Below, one piece after another: positions 16,724 through 28,500 of a stretch of 64,000 bases of DNA. The stretch lies in the NCBI RefSeq assembly GCF_023277745.1, contig NZ_CP086322.1, positions 1,116,001 through 1,180,000 on the forward strand, read 5' to 3'. The DNA comes from Streptomyces halobius (GTDB lineage Bacteria > Actinomycetota > Actinomycetes > Streptomycetales > Streptomycetaceae). Position numbers and translations under genes: made by a program. The stretch's first letter is position 1. Each line of letters begins with the position of its first letter. Under the pieces are notes generated by a model. The model saw only the letters and a program-made list of their open reading frames with translations. It searched no databases and had not been told where the DNA came from.

Positions 16724-18865
16724 ATGTTCGCGAGGCTTGGCCGCATTGTTGCTCGCCGCGCGTGGGCCGTTGTTCTGGTGTCGCTGACGGTGGCTGGAGT
16801 GGCTCTGTTCGCGGCTTCGGGCGTGGGCGATCGGTTGAGTTACGGGGGGTTCATCCCCTCTGATGCGGAATCGAACCGTGCGGCTGTCGCGGTGCGGGAA
16901 CGTATCGGGCGGGGTGGGGCGGACGTGGTGGTCCTGTACCGACATCAGCGCCGCACCGTTGATGACCCGGCCTTCCGCCGTGCTGTGGAGGAGTCGCTGT
17001 CGGCGGTCCCGGCCGGGGCCGGCGTCTCCACGATGACGTATTGGTCCCGTGAGTTGCCTCTGCTCGTCTCCCGTGACCGGCACGCCACCGCGGTCGCGGT
17101 GATGCTGGCCGGGTCGGACGACACCCAACGGGCGCACAGCTACCAGCGGTTCCGCAGCGCCCTGCGGGCTGACGGCTATCAGCTCCAGTACGCCGGCCCC
17201 ACTGCCCTCGTTGACGAAGTCTCCCAGCGGGGCTTGAGCGATCTCGAGAAGGCCAAGTTCATCGGGTTCCCTGCCGTTCTGCTCCTCCTCGTCATGGTCT
17301 TCCGCAGTCCCGTGGCCGCCGTGTTGCCGGTCGTCATCGGCGGACTGAGCATCGGCATTACCCTGGGGTGCCTGGTGCTGCTGCGGGACGTGGTGGAGAC
17401 CTCGTTCACCACGTTGATCGCGGTGACAACTCTTGGCCTGGCACTGGACGTGGATGCCGCCCTGTTCGTCGTCGGCCGGTTCCGTGAGGAGCTCGCCCGA
17501 CGCGCCACCGTGCCCGATGCCGTGGAAACCACCTGTGCCACCGCCGGGCGCACGGTGTTCCTCTCCGGTGTCACCATGTGTGGCATCGCAGGAGGGGTCT
17601 TCTTCTTCCCCATCGACGCCCTGCGCGCGTTCGGCGTGGGGGCAGCTCTCGTCATCGCGGTGAGCGTCGTGCTGAACGTCACCGCGCTGCCCGCGGCGCT
17701 GTTCCTTCTCGGCCATCGGATCAACTCCATGAGAGTGCCCTGGTCCCGGCCGGGCGAGGCCAGGGCCGGTGGCGGATGGGCCCGGCTGGCCCGGTCGGTG
17801 ATGAACAGACCGGGCCACTACCTGGTCGGAGTGCTGCTCGTCCTGGCGGCGCTGACCGCACCGTTCTTCCACATCGTCCTGGGCGTCCCGGACCAGCGGG
17901 CGCTACCTGCCGACGCATCGGCCCGGATGGCCACCGACAGCCTGCAGCACGACTTCCCGGTCAACGGTCTGAACGCCATCCAGGTGGCGGTGACCGTGCC
18001 GGAGCGGCTGGACACACCTGCCGGACAACGGTCCCTGACAGCCTGGGCCAGTAGGGTCGTGGCCCTGCCTGACATCGGCGGCGGCCTCATCGCCGCCAAG
18101 TCCCAGCACAGCGCCGTGGTGTACTTCGACAGCTCCGGCAACCTCGACGCCGCCGGCACGCGCGCGCTCGTGCGGGACATCCGCGCACTGCCGCCCCCGG
18201 GCAAGGGGAAAGGCGAGGTCCTGGTAGGCGGAGTGGCTGCCATGGCCCTGGACACGCTTGAGATGCTGAACCGCCGCCTTCCCTGGGCACTGCTCTACAT
18301 CACGGCCTTCACCTTCGTCTTCCTTCTGGTGGCACTGCGGTCCATCGTCCTGCCCCTCAAGGCGCTCGTCATCGGCGCCTTGTCCATGAGCGCGTCGTTC
18401 GGCGCACTGGTGTGGATCTTCCAGGACGGCCATCTGCTGTGGCTCGTCAACGGCTCCCGCACGGGGTACGTCGATGTCGTTCAGCCGATTGTCCTGCTTC
18501 TGCTGTTGGCCGGGGTCTCGATGGATTACGAGTTCTTCCTGCTGTCACGTATCCGCGAACACTACGACGCCTCCGGGGACAACACCGCCGCAGTGGCACA
18601 GGGGCTCCAGCAGTCCGGACCGGTCGTCTCAGTAGCGGCCCTGGTGGTACTGGTGGTCTCGGCAATCTTCGCAAGCAACGGCGTCACCACAGTGAAGCAA
18701 GTGTGCGTCGGGATGTTCATCGCCATCGCTCTGGAGGCCACCTTGATCAGGGCATTGCTCGTGCCGGCAGTGATGAGACTGCTCGGCCGAGCCAACTGGT
18801 GGCTGCCCGGGGCCCGAAAATCACGGTCCCAGGCACTGAGCGGTCCAAGCGGGCCCACGTCCTGA
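16724..18865 (+). CDS. MMPL/RND-family membrane transporter
   Basis: A 713-aa membrane transporter of the MmpL type, which moves lipids or hydrophobic natural products using the proton gradient. TM1 is at about 12-32 and is followed by a periplasmic loop with the YGGFIPSDAES segment. TM2-6 lie at about 175-345, with FTTLIAVTTLGLALDVDAALFVVGRFREE, where Asp residues sit at the usual proton-relay site (classically DYxLF). A second loop precedes TM8-12, with the matching GVSMDYEFFLLSRIREHYD block. Start ATG 16724 has GGGGAGG six bases upstream; a longer in-frame start at 16634 lacks one. Many Streptomyces MMPL genes sit beside PKS genes. The PKS/P450 pair is 2.3 kb downstream on the other strand, with IS debris between. 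Confidence 0.88.
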   Translation: MFARLGRIVARRAWAVVLVSLTVAGVALFAASGVGDRLSYGGFIPSDAESNRAAVAVRERIGRGGADVVVLYRHQRRTVDDPAFRRAVEESLSAVPAGAGVSTMTYWSRELPLLVSRDRHATAVAVMLAGSDDTQRAHSYQRFRSALRADGYQLQYAGPTALVDEVSQRGLSDLEKAKFIGFPAVLLLLVMVFRSPVAAVLPVVIGGLSIGITLGCLVLLRDVVETSFTTLIAVTTLGLALDVDAALFVVGRFREELARRATVPDAVETTCATAGRTVFLSGVTMCGIAGGVFFFPIDALRAFGVGAALVIAVSVVLNVTALPAALFLLGHRINSMRVPWSRPGEARAGGGWARLARSVMNRPGHYLVGVLLVLAALTAPFFHIVLGVPDQRALPADASARMATDSLQHDFPVNGLNAIQVAVTVPERLDTPAGQRSLTAWASRVVALPDIGGGLIAAKSQHSAVVYFDSSGNLDAAGTRALVRDIRALPPPGKGKGEVLVGGVAAMALDTLEMLNRRLPWALLYITAFTFVFLLVALRSIVLPLKALVIGALSMSASFGALVWIFQDGHLLWLVNGSRTGYVDVVQPIVLLLLLAGVSMDYEFFLLSRIREHYDASGDNTAAVAQGLQQSGPVVSVAALVVLVVSAIFASNGVTTVKQVCVGMFIAIALEATLIRALLVPAVMRLLGRANWWLPGARKSRSQALSGPSGPTS

Positions 18866-19175
18866 GTGCGAAAGGGCCGGCGCCCAGGAGCATCGCACGG
18901 CCTCCTCGGCGACAGGTCGGAGCTGGTCCACAGTGTCGGCGAGCGGCAGGTTGAGGTGCCGTCCCACGAGGGCGCACTGGCAAGTCACCCGTATGCCGTG
19001 CTGGTCGGGCCGTTTGTCCCCGGTACCCGTCTCGGCGGACCTTCGCGTGCGCCGTGAGCAGGCTCAGTGGTGCGGCCTCGATGAGCACCTCAGTTTACGT
19101 ATTGTGGCTGGTTGGGGACCAGGCGGGCGTCCGTGGTATCTGCGAGCCCCGGCGCCACCGATGTAAAGCTCACCG
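18866..19175. other. Gap, no gene seen
   Basis: About 310 bases between the MMPL stop and an ISAzo13 remnant. No ribosome site or protein-like frame was found. Confidence 0.4.
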
Positions 19176-19838
19176 TTAGCGCCGATCGGCAGCGGGCGGA
19201 GAGCCTCGTCGAGCACATACAGTCGTGCACCCGGTATCGGGCAGCTGATGGAGACGGCCCCGGAGTGTCGAATCGCGCGTAATCAAGCTATGCAAGGCCC
19301 TCATGGACCTCGGTGCCGCGGGCAGCCTGGGCCGAAACCCACCCACACCGCTCAGAAGCCAATGACTGCCGGCCAGCACCCGCGCGTTGCCGCGCAGGCT
19401 GTACCCGGCCGCCTTCAGCAGGGCCGCGACGGTATCGCGGCCCACCTTCCTGCCCTGGATAGCGAGCTCGTCCACGAGACGGCGCAGCGACTTCGTCGTC
19501 CACGTCAGCGGCCTCATCGGATCACCCTGCGTACTGTCCTCGACCAGCTCCAGCAAGGCCGGCACCAGCCCCGGGTCCTTCTCCGCCAGGGCCGAGCGGC
19601 CGGCCCCCGGACGCCGTAGCCGCCCGCCCGGCTCCTCGTCCGCGTCGAGTTCGGCCAGGCCGCGGCTGACACAGCCCTTCGAGACCCCCGCGGCCCGCGC
19701 CACCGCGGCGATCCCACCATGCCCCAGCTGCCGGGCCTCCGCGCCGTACAGGATCCGGCGCTGCCGCTCGTTCAGATACGGCGTCACCGCCTCGAACTTC
19801 GCCCGTAACGAATCCATCGATCCATCAAAGCGCCCCAT
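19176..19838 (-). pseudogene. ISAzo13-family transposase, N-terminal part
   Basis: The N-terminal half of an ISAzo13-type transposase: LRAKFEAVTPYLNERQRRILYGAEAR, an HTH (GIAAVARAAGVSKGCVSRGL), RRPGAGRSAL, then the LVEDSTQGDPMRPLTWTTKSLRRL motif typical of the family and GRDTVAALLKAAGYSLRGNARV. The catalytic domain that should follow (about 200 more residues) is missing. After about residue 160 the sequence is unrelated. It cannot be active. Confidence 0.82.
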
Positions 19839-20021
19839 GCCACATCAACGAGCCCAACTGCCGCAAGCAAGGGCTGGCGCCACCGCTAGCAGGAACCCGA
19901 CGTTTTCCCAGGTGCTGGCGCACCGAAGTCCGCCCGTGGCATCGGCACCGGCCCGACCGGCAAGCACCGAGCAGATCCTGTATAGGACCCCACCCCATCG
20001 CCCACCGGGCGGACGCCGCGC

Positions 20022-21086
20022 GTGATCGGCGTCGACGACTTCGCTCTGCGCCGGCGTCACCGCTATGCCACCGTGGTGATCGACGCCGAGACCCATGAGC
20101 GGATCGACGTGCTGCCCGACCGCACGGCCGACAGCCTGGAGGCGTGGCTGCGCGAGCATCCGGGCATCGAGGTCGTGTGTCGTGACGGCTCGGCGACCTA
20201 TGCCGAGGCCATCCGCCGCGCCCTGCCCGACGCAGTGCAGGTCGCGGACAGGTGGCATCTGTGGCGCAATCTGTGCGAGGCCGCCCTGAGCGAGGTCAAG
20301 GCCCACAGCACCTGCTGGGCCACCGTCCTGGACACGCCCCTCTACGACGGGCCCCGCGCACAGACCACCCTGGAACGCTGGCACCAGGTCCACGGCCTGC
20401 TCGACCAGGGCGTGGGCCTGCTCGAATGCGCCCGTCGTCTCCAACTCGCCCTGAACACCGTCAAACGCTACGCCCGCGCCGACCGGCCCGAGCGCATGCT
20501 CCGCGTCCCCAAATACCGCGCCAGCCTCGTCGACCCCTACCGCGAGCACCTGCGCAAACGCCGGGCCGAGGACCCCGCCGTCCCCGTCAAGCACCTCTTC
20601 GAAGAGATCAAGGCCCTCGGCTTCACCGGCTGCCTCAACCTCCTGCACAAGTACATCAACCAAGGCCGCGCGGACGCCGACCGCAGCCATATCTCCCCGC
20701 GCCGGCTCGCCCGGATGATCCTCACCAGGCCCGACAACCTCAAGACCGAACAGCGCGACCTTCTGGCCCGTCTGACCGCCGCCTGCCCCGAAATGACCCA
20801 ACTGGCCTCCACTATCAGGGGATTTGTCGAACTCTTGACGCCTTGCGCCGGAAATGCCGACAGGCTCTCGCGCTGGATCGCCCAGGTCCGCGCAGCCGAC
20901 CTGCCCCATCTGCACGCCTTCACCCGGGGTCTGGACAAAGACCGCGACGCCGTGATCGCCGCGCTCACGCTTCCGTACAGCAACGGCCCCACCGAAGGTG
21001 TCAATACCAAGACCAAGCGGATCGCGCGCCAGATGCACGGACGAGCAGGCTTCACCCTCCTCCGCCACCGAATTCTCCTCGGATAG
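20022..21086 (+). pseudogene. ISL3-family transposase, N-terminally truncated
   Basis: The catalytic two-thirds of an ISL3 transposase, beginning at [19 protein letters not shown] (first catalytic Asp). The block runs through VEVVCRDGSATYAEAI-like sequence, VADRWHLWRNL, a long alpha-helical insert and the C-terminal LPYSNGPTEGVNTKTKRIARQMHGRAGF, where the Glu sits. The N-terminal zinc-binding region found in the other ISL3 remnant (9759-10622) is absent. The two remnants overlap in the DDE block but are clearly different sequences, so they are not halves of one element. Confidence 0.85.
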
Positions 21087-21172
21087 CAACACTGTCCGTC
21101 ACCACCGAATGTGAGACAGGGCCGTTAAATGACACACCCGCCAGCAGCGCCATGCCGAGCTGCAGGGCCTGA

Positions 21173-22528
21173 TCAGTGGCTACTTGGGGTGAGAGCGAAG
21201 CGGAGAGAGGTGTGGTTGATGGTGTGGGGCAGTGGGACGGGCGGGGCGAGGGGGCGGCGGGGGAGCAGCAAAAAGGCTTTATGGCCGCGTAGGAGGGAGG
21301 CGAGGAGAGTTGCGGCGGTGAAGAGGACGAGGTCTTGACCGGGGCACTTCGCAGGACCGTGGCTGAAGGGAGCCAGCGCCCAGTTGTCTTTGTTGCGTCC
21401 GTCCAGCCACGCGTCGGGCTCGAACTGGTCGGCGTGGGGGAGGTGTTGGGCGTCGCGGTGGAAGAAGGAGCTGTAGTAGACGACACCGGTGTCGGCCGGG
21501 GTGGTGGTGCCGTTGTGCCAGGTGGTCTCCGCGGTGGTGTCGCGGAGGATGGCCAGTGAGGTGGGCCACAGGCGCAGCGACTCCAGGATGCAGGCTCGCA
21601 GGAGGGGCAGTGCGTCGGCGGTGGCCGGCTGGGTGGGGTCGGTGGCGTCGATTTCGGTGCGCACGCGGTCGGCGTGTTCGGGGTGGCTGGCCAGGAGGGC
21701 GAGGGCGCTGTAGGTGGCGATGGCGGCGGCGTCGTAGGCGAAGAGCCAGTGTGGGATCTGCCCTTCGGGTTTGGCCGCTTCGGTGCTGGGGGTGGCGGCG
21801 ACCAGGGCGGCCAGGCTGTCGGGCTCGGCACTGTCCACGTATGCGCGTACGCGGGCGAGGAATGCGTCGCGTGTCCGGTCCTTCGGCTTGAGCAGGTTGA
21901 GCCAGTTGGCGTCGGCGCGCAGTGTGGCCAGTAGTTCGGTGATGCGGTGGTCGTCGCGGGCGGCGTCCCCGAGGACGACACGGCGGATGATGCGCCAGAA
22001 GGCCGCGGAGAAGTCGTCCCAGTCCAGGGGCCGGCCCGAGCTGTGGTGGAGGGCGAGGAGGGCTTGGGCCTCTTCGCGGATGCGGGGGGTGAGGGCTGGG
22101 AAGAGCCGGTGGGCAGGGGTGTCCCAGTCGAGGACGCTCTCGTTGAACGCGCGGCGCTCGGGGCGGTCTTCGTTGGGGGAGATGAGGACTCCGTCGGGTT
22201 CGAAGTGGCGCAGGCCGCCGGTCTTTTCCCGGTTGGCGGGGGTGAGGGTGGCAGGGGTGGAGGTGAAGAGGTGCCGGGCGTCTTGCGGGGAGAGCAGCAG
22301 GAGTACCCGCCGCCCGGGGATGGTGACCGAGACTGGGCCGGCGCCGTGGCGTCGGCGCAGACGTGTGAGGGTGCGGTTGGCCCGGCGGTTGGTGTCGAAT
22401 CTGGCGGCAAGGCGGACCATGCGGGGGCGGCGCAGGATCGCCCCTTGGGCGAGGGTGGGGATGAGGATGTTGGTGCCCAGCAGAACCGTTTCCAGGATCG
22501 ATGCTCGTGCGGGTGGTCGCTGTTGCAT
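21173..22528 (-). CDS. Cytochrome P450, PKS-associated
   Basis: A 451-aa P450. The heme loop is FSHGPAKCPGQDL (axial Cys395), and the K-helix ExxR is ESLR at 316-319. The I-helix region FAYDAAAIATYS (about 263-274) lacks the usual A/G-G-x-D/E-T-T oxygen-activation motif; the acid and Thr are not in place. Start ATG 22528 with GAAGGG upstream; a TTG 18 bases earlier is less likely. It begins 64 bp after the PKS stop on the same strand, so both are probably one transcript. It likely oxidises the PKS product. The odd I-helix makes a standard hydroxylase uncertain. Confidence 0.9.
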   Translation of the reverse strand: MQQRPPARASILETVLLGTNILIPTLAQGAILRRPRMVRLAARFDTNRRANRTLTRLRRRHGAGPVSVTIPGRRVLLLLSPQDARHLFTSTPATLTPANREKTGGLRHFEPDGVLISPNEDRPERRAFNESVLDWDTPAHRLFPALTPRIREEAQALLALHHSSGRPLDWDDFSAAFWRIIRRVVLGDAARDDHRITELLATLRADANWLNLLKPKDRTRDAFLARVRAYVDSAEPDSLAALVAATPSTEAAKPEGQIPHWLFAYDAAAIATYSALALLASHPEHADRVRTEIDATDPTQPATADALPLLRACILESLRLWPTSLAILRDTTAETTWHNGTTTPADTGVVYYSSFFHRDAQHLPHADQFEPDAWLDGRNKDNWALAPFSHGPAKCPGQDLVLFTAATLLASLLRGHKAFLLLPRRPLAPPVPLPHTINHTSLRFALTPSSH

Positions 22529-22592
22529 GTCGCTGCCCTTCGTCAAGACCGCACCACGGGTGGGTGCGCTTCCGGCAGAGGTTCCGGAGTGT

Positions 22593-25500
22593 TCAGCGCT
22601 GGGGGTGCGGCGCGGGATGTGCGGGAGTGGCGGACGGCTGGGTGGACGGGTCGGCGGCCGCGGCTGTGGGCTCGGTGGCGGCTGACGCCTGGCCGTCGTT
22701 CAGGCCGAGGTGCAGGTGCAGCAGGGTGGTGAGGCCGTCGATGGTGCGGCCGCTGCGCAGGAGTTCCATCGGGGGGATGTCGACGTCGAATTGGTGGCGC
22801 ATTGACGTGAGGAGTTCGGCGGCCATGAGGGAGTCGATCCCGTACTCGTCCAGTCTGCGGTGCGGGTCCAGGGTGTCCGGGTCCATCTGCATGACCTTGG
22901 CCAGCAGCTGGGTGATGGCGTCCTGTACCGCGGCGCGGGCCTGTTCGGGGGGCAGGGCAGCCAGCGCGGCGAGGATCTCTTCGCGGGATCGGCCGCGCGT
23001 CTCGCTGGACGAAGGCAGTAGCAGGCTGTGGCGTGGGGCGTTGAGGGTGGGGAGGAGATCGCGGGTCCGGCCCCAGTTGTAGCGGCCCGCTCCGGTCACC
23101 GGGGTGTCGCGGGTGAGCAGATCGTCGAGGGTGGCGAACGCGTCGCGGAGGCTGAGGGGTTCCAGGCCGAGGGCGGAGAGCTGGGCGGTCAGGTCGTTGC
23201 GGATGACGTATCCGGTTTCGCCGAGTGCTCCCCAGGCGATGGCCTGGGCCGGGAGACCGGCTGCGCGCCGCTGCCGTACCAGGGCTTCGACAAAGAGGTT
23301 GCCCGCGACGTACGGGGCCTGGTGTACGTTGCCGGCGTACGCGGCGCTGGAGGAGATGAGGAGGAACAGGTCGAGCCGGCGGTCGCGGGTGAGCTGGTCC
23401 AGCACCAGTGCACCGCCCGCTTTGGGGGCCAGCACGGCCGCGAAGCGCTCTTCGGACAGCTCGCTCAGGGGTGCGTCGTCGAGGTGCATGGCGCAGTGCA
23501 CCACGCCGCGCAGCGGATGTCCTTTGGCGTCGATGCCGTCGAGCAGGGTCCGCATGGCCTCCATGTCCGTGCAGTCGGTCGCCTGCGCGGTCGCGTGGAC
23601 TCCGCGCCGGGTCAGTGCGTCGAGAAGGGAGGGGGCCTCGGGGGCGGCCGCCCCACGCCGGCTGACCAGGACGAGGTGGCGGGCTCCTCGGTCGGCCAGC
23701 CAGTGTGCGGTGGCTGCCCCGAAGCCGCTGAGCCCGCCGGTGATGAGGTAGGTGCCCTGCGGGTCCAGGGTGGGCCGGGCGGGGTCGGCTGCGACGGTGA
23801 CGGGTTCGTCGAGGGGGTCGAAGGCGACCACGACCTTGCCGATGTGGCGGGAGTGCTGCATCAGCTCGAACGCCTCACGCACCCGGGCCGCCGGGTACAC
23901 GGTGTGCGGCAGGGGCCGGTAGGCACCGCTGCGCACGCGCTCGCCGACCTCCTCGACCAGGGCGAGTGCCTCGTCGGGCCGGTGCGTCAGGGAGAGCAGG
24001 TCGACGCCGAAGAAGGCGAGGTCGTTGCGGAACGGGGCGAGGGAGAGGGGTTTGTTCTCGTAGATGTCGCGCTTGCCCAATTCGATGAACCGGCCGCCGG
24101 GGCGCAGCAGTTCCAGGCTGCGGCCGATGGCTTCGCCGGCGAGGGAGTTGACGACGACATCGACGCCGTGCCCACCGGTGAGGGGCTTGACCTCACTAGC
24201 GAAGTCGAGGCTGCGGGAGTCCAGCACCTGCTGGGCGCCGAGGGAACGCAGCAGGTCGCGTTTGGTCTCGTTGCCCGCGGTGGCGATGATGTGCGCACCG
24301 CGCGTTCGGGCGAATTGGAGTGTGGCCAGCCCGACACCGCCGGCGCCGCCGTGGACCAGGACCGTCTCTCTTGGCCGGAGCCGGGTTAGGTGCTCCAGGC
24401 TGTAGTGCACGGTGGTGAAGGCGACCGGAAGGGTCGCCGCGGCCTCGAAGCTCATGCCGTCAGGGATGTGCTGCAGCCCCTGGGCCGGGGTGGTTACGTG
24501 GGAGGCTAGTGCCGCGGGCGCCAGGCCGAAGACGCGGTCGCCGACGGCCGGTGTGCTGACACCGGGCCCCACGGCGGTGACGATGCCGGTGCACTCCAGT
24601 CCGGGTGTCGCGGCCGGGGTCCCTTCGCTGGCTTCGGCCGGCAGCAGTCCCGTTACGTACATGATGTCGCGATAGTTCAGCGCGGCGGCCCGCACGGCCA
24701 CCGTGATCTCCCCGGCGCCTGGTTCCCGGGGCTCGGCCGCCTTCCAGCCGAGGGTGTAGGAGAGGCCGGGGCTGTGGACGTCCAGGGCGTAGTGGTCCGC
24801 GGCACGGGCGGGCGTGGCGGGTAGCGGCATCTCGCGGGGGACGAAGCGTCCTCCGCGGGTGAGGAGGATCTCGTCTTCGTCCGAGGGCGCGAGCAGTTCG
24901 CAGGCCAGCCGGTATGCGTCGGCGGACGGCTCGTCGGACCGGTGGAAGCTGATACGCCGGACGGCCAGGTCCGGGTACTCGTTGTCCAGTGTGCGGGCGA
25001 TGCCCCAGGCCGCGGCGTCAGCGGGGGCCTGGGCGCGCTCGGGAGCGGGGAGGGCGCCGCTGGGACGGGTCACCAGCCACAGCGACGTGCGGCGGTGCGG
25101 GAGGCGGCCTTCATGGGCCTGCGCCAAGCTGCGCAGCACAGTGGCCCGTTGGGCGGTGTGTTCGGTGAGTTCGCCCACGTCGGAGGGTGCGCTGTCGGCC
25201 AGGATCAGCACCAGGTGGAGCTCCTCGACCGTCTTACCGATGCCGCGTTGCCACTCCTGTACGTCCTCATCGGCCTGGACGAGGCGCACCGTATGCCGTC
25301 CGCCGGCGGCGAGCAGCTCCGCTACGGAGTCGGCGAGCGGCTCCTCGGCGGGCTTTTCCGTGACGATGACGAAAGCCGCGCTTTCCGGACCGGCGGGAGG
25401 TGCGGGCGGCAGTGCACGAGGCCTTTGGGGAGCGGTGGCCAGCACGACGGAGGCGGAGGTGAGGTCCGACGCGCAGTCGTCCCCGGTCTGGACGATGTCG

Positions 25501-28500
25501 GTGAAGCCGCACCGCTCCAGCAGCGGCGGCCATTCCTCCCGGGGCAGCAGGCCGGAGCGCGGGCGCAGCTCACGGTCGGTGTGGTGGTGCCAGAAGCCGT
25601 CCACGGCCCAGAACCAGGGGAGCAGCATCGCAGGGTTATGGGTCTCGAAGCTCAGCAGACGGCCACCGGGGGCCAGGAGGGCGGCGATCCGCTCCAGGGT
25701 GGCGGTGAGGTCCTTGCAGGTGTGCAGGGCGTTGGCGGCGACCACGAGGTCGAAGCCGCCCTCGGCCAGGTCCTGCTCTTGTGGATCCACGTCGAGATCG
25801 AAGGTGCGGTACTGCACGAAGTCGTAACGCGCGAAGCGCTGTTGGGCGGGCGAGAGGAAGAACGCGGACAGGTCTGTGTAGAGGTACGTGGTGCGGTCGG
25901 CCGGCAGAACGGGGAGCAGGGCGCTGGCCAGGCCGCCGGTGCCGGCGCCGACTTCGAGGACGCGCAGCGGGCGGTCGGCCGGCCAGCGCCGCGCCATTTC
26001 GCCGACCAGGGCCTGTGCGATGCGGTTGTGGAAGCGGCAGAAGGGCGCGGTGTCGTAGAACAGCTCCAGAATGTATCCCGCGCCCTCGCCGGTCAGCGTC
26101 TCCAGCGGGTCGCATTCTCCGCGGAGCAGCGGCATGATCTGCGCACCATTGCGCGCCCCCAGCGCTACCTCGTTACCGAAGGCGGGAAACTCCGACAATC
26201 CTGTGTTGAGTGTGTCCGGAGACGGACGTTCGGCGGACGTCAGCTTCCAGTGGCCAGGTGCCGTGCGGGTGACGAAACCGTGCCGCTCCAGGACCGGCAG
26301 CTCCAGCTCCAACAGGGGAATGTGCTTCTCCAGCACGCCTGCAGCGGTCAGCTCCGCCACTGTGAAGGGCTCGGCAGGATCGGGCAGGAGGTCCGCCACG
26401 GCTCCCGCGAAAAATGTGGCGAGGGCCTCCTGGGCCCATTCCACCACCTCGGCGCCCCTCAACGGCCGCCAGGCCCGGCGCAGTTCCCCGATCCATTCCT
26501 CGCACGCATCGACGATCTGCCGGGAGGCGGGCAGCGGGCTCGGCGCGGCCGGGGTGTCGGTATGCGGGGCAGCGCGGAGCACGGTGTGATGCCGGGTCAC
26601 CGGTGCGTGCACGGGGCTGGTGAAGCGGCGCAGCCGGCAGCCTTCCAGCTCGACGGTGACCGTGCCGTCCTCGTCGGTGACAGTGATGTCCCAGCACACC
26701 TCAGCCGGGGCACAGGACCGCTCGCGTACGTGCACAAAGCCCTTGGCGGCGGGAGCACGCCAGACGCGCACGGCTTCGAAGGCCGACGGCAGGTAGGCAT
26801 CGCCATCGGCCGTGATCCCCTCCACCAGCGGTGCACCGGCCTGGAGCGCGCCGTCGAGCAGTCGGGGGTCCGCCGTGAACTGTTGCCTTGTGTCGGTCTG
26901 TTGGTAGGCGGCCAGCACCTCGCCCGACCCTACGTGGAGCTCGGTCAGCACCTGGAACATGGGACCGTACATCAGCCCTCGCTGCGCCAGCGCCGTGTAC
27001 TGGTCGGCGGCGGCGATGTGGCGCGTGCAGCGGGCCCGGGGGCCGGTCAGGTCCACGGGGCCGGGGGCGCTGCCGATGCGTTGACGGACTCGGGCGCGCA
27101 CGTGCGGCCGCGGATCGCGGGCGCCCTCGTCGGTGCTGGAGATGGTCACCACTCCGTCATCCGGGTTCAGTGCGAGCTGAGTGTGGACGCTGGAGGCTTC
27201 GGCCCAGGGCACGGTCAGCGGGCTGCTGATGTCCATACGGTCCACCGACACCGCCGTCCCCAGCGCCCGCTCGCCCGCCGCCAGGACCATCTCCAGATAC
27301 GCGGCGGCGGGCACGACGACCGACCCGGCCAGCTTGTGATCGGCCATCCACGGCACCAGCGCCGGCTCGACGGCGCCGTGCCACACCGGGTGCGGGCCGG
27401 GCATCCGCTCCCCCAGCAGGGGGTGCTCCACCTGGCCGTCGCCGCTGCTGCGCACCCAGTCGTGCGGGGTGCCGTTCCAGTGGCGCTCGCGCTGCCAGGG
27501 GTAGGCGGGGAGGTCCACCACCCGGCCCGGGCGGGGGAAGTACCCCGTCCAGTCGATGTCGGCGCCGGCGGCCATCGTCGCCTCAACTGCCTCGTGCAGT
27601 GCCGGGCCGCCGTCCGTCGCGCGCCGCAGCGTGGGCACGACGGCCAAGGTCCGGGCGCGAGTGCGACCGGTGGCCCGGCGCAGATACGGCCGCAGGACCG
27701 GGTGCGGCCCGACCTCCACGAAGATGTCCACACCGTGCTCCACGGTGGCGTCGACCGCGGAAGCGAACTGCACGGGCTCGCGCTCGTTCCGCCACCAGTA
27801 GGCGGCATCCAGCTCGGTGCCGTCGATTCGCTGTCCCGTCACCGTGGAGTACAGCGGCACGCGGGTCGGTGAGGGCGCCAAGCCGTCCAGGGCCCGCAGC
27901 AGCGGCTCGCGGAGGGAATCCATGGCGGCGCTGTGGAAGGCGTAGTTCAGCTCCAGCACGGTGCAGGCGGTGTCCTGGGCGCGCATCTCGGCGGCCAGGC
28001 ACAGCAGTTGGGGTTCGGGTCCTGAGATGGTCACGTCCCGGTCCGAGTTGACCGCCGCCACCGCCAACTCCGGGTAGCCGGCGAGGACCTCGGCGGCCTT
28101 TGCCTGCGGCAGAGCGAGGGCCGCCATCCGGCCGCAACCGGCCGTTCCCGCCTGGGCGCGGGAGCGCTCCGCGATGACCCGCGCCGCCTGCGCAAGGCTC
28201 AGTGCCCCAGCCACATGGGCGGCGGCCACCTCGCCCACGCTGTGCCCCAGCACGGCGGACGGGGTGATACCGCGCTCACGCAGCACGGCCGCCACGGCGA
28301 CCTGCACGGCGAACAGCAACGGCTGGGCGACCTCGGTCGCCGCCAACTCAGCCTGGGTGACCGTGCCCAGCTTCTCCGCCACCGACCAGCCCAGATGCGG
28401 CAGCAGCGCCGCATCCACGGCCGCGAGGGCTGCGGAGAAGGGCCCGTCACCGTCCACGAGGTCGGCGCCCATGCCCGCCCACTGCGACCCATTGCCGGAG

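Noticed and set aside
16034..17872. A 612-codon minus-strand frame
   Set aside because: Antisense to the MMPL gene and Arg/Pro/His-rich; the plus strand is clearly the coding one.
24942..27872. A 976-codon plus-strand frame
   Set aside because: Antisense to the PKS, low-complexity Gly/Arg/His composition, no ribosome site; a shadow.
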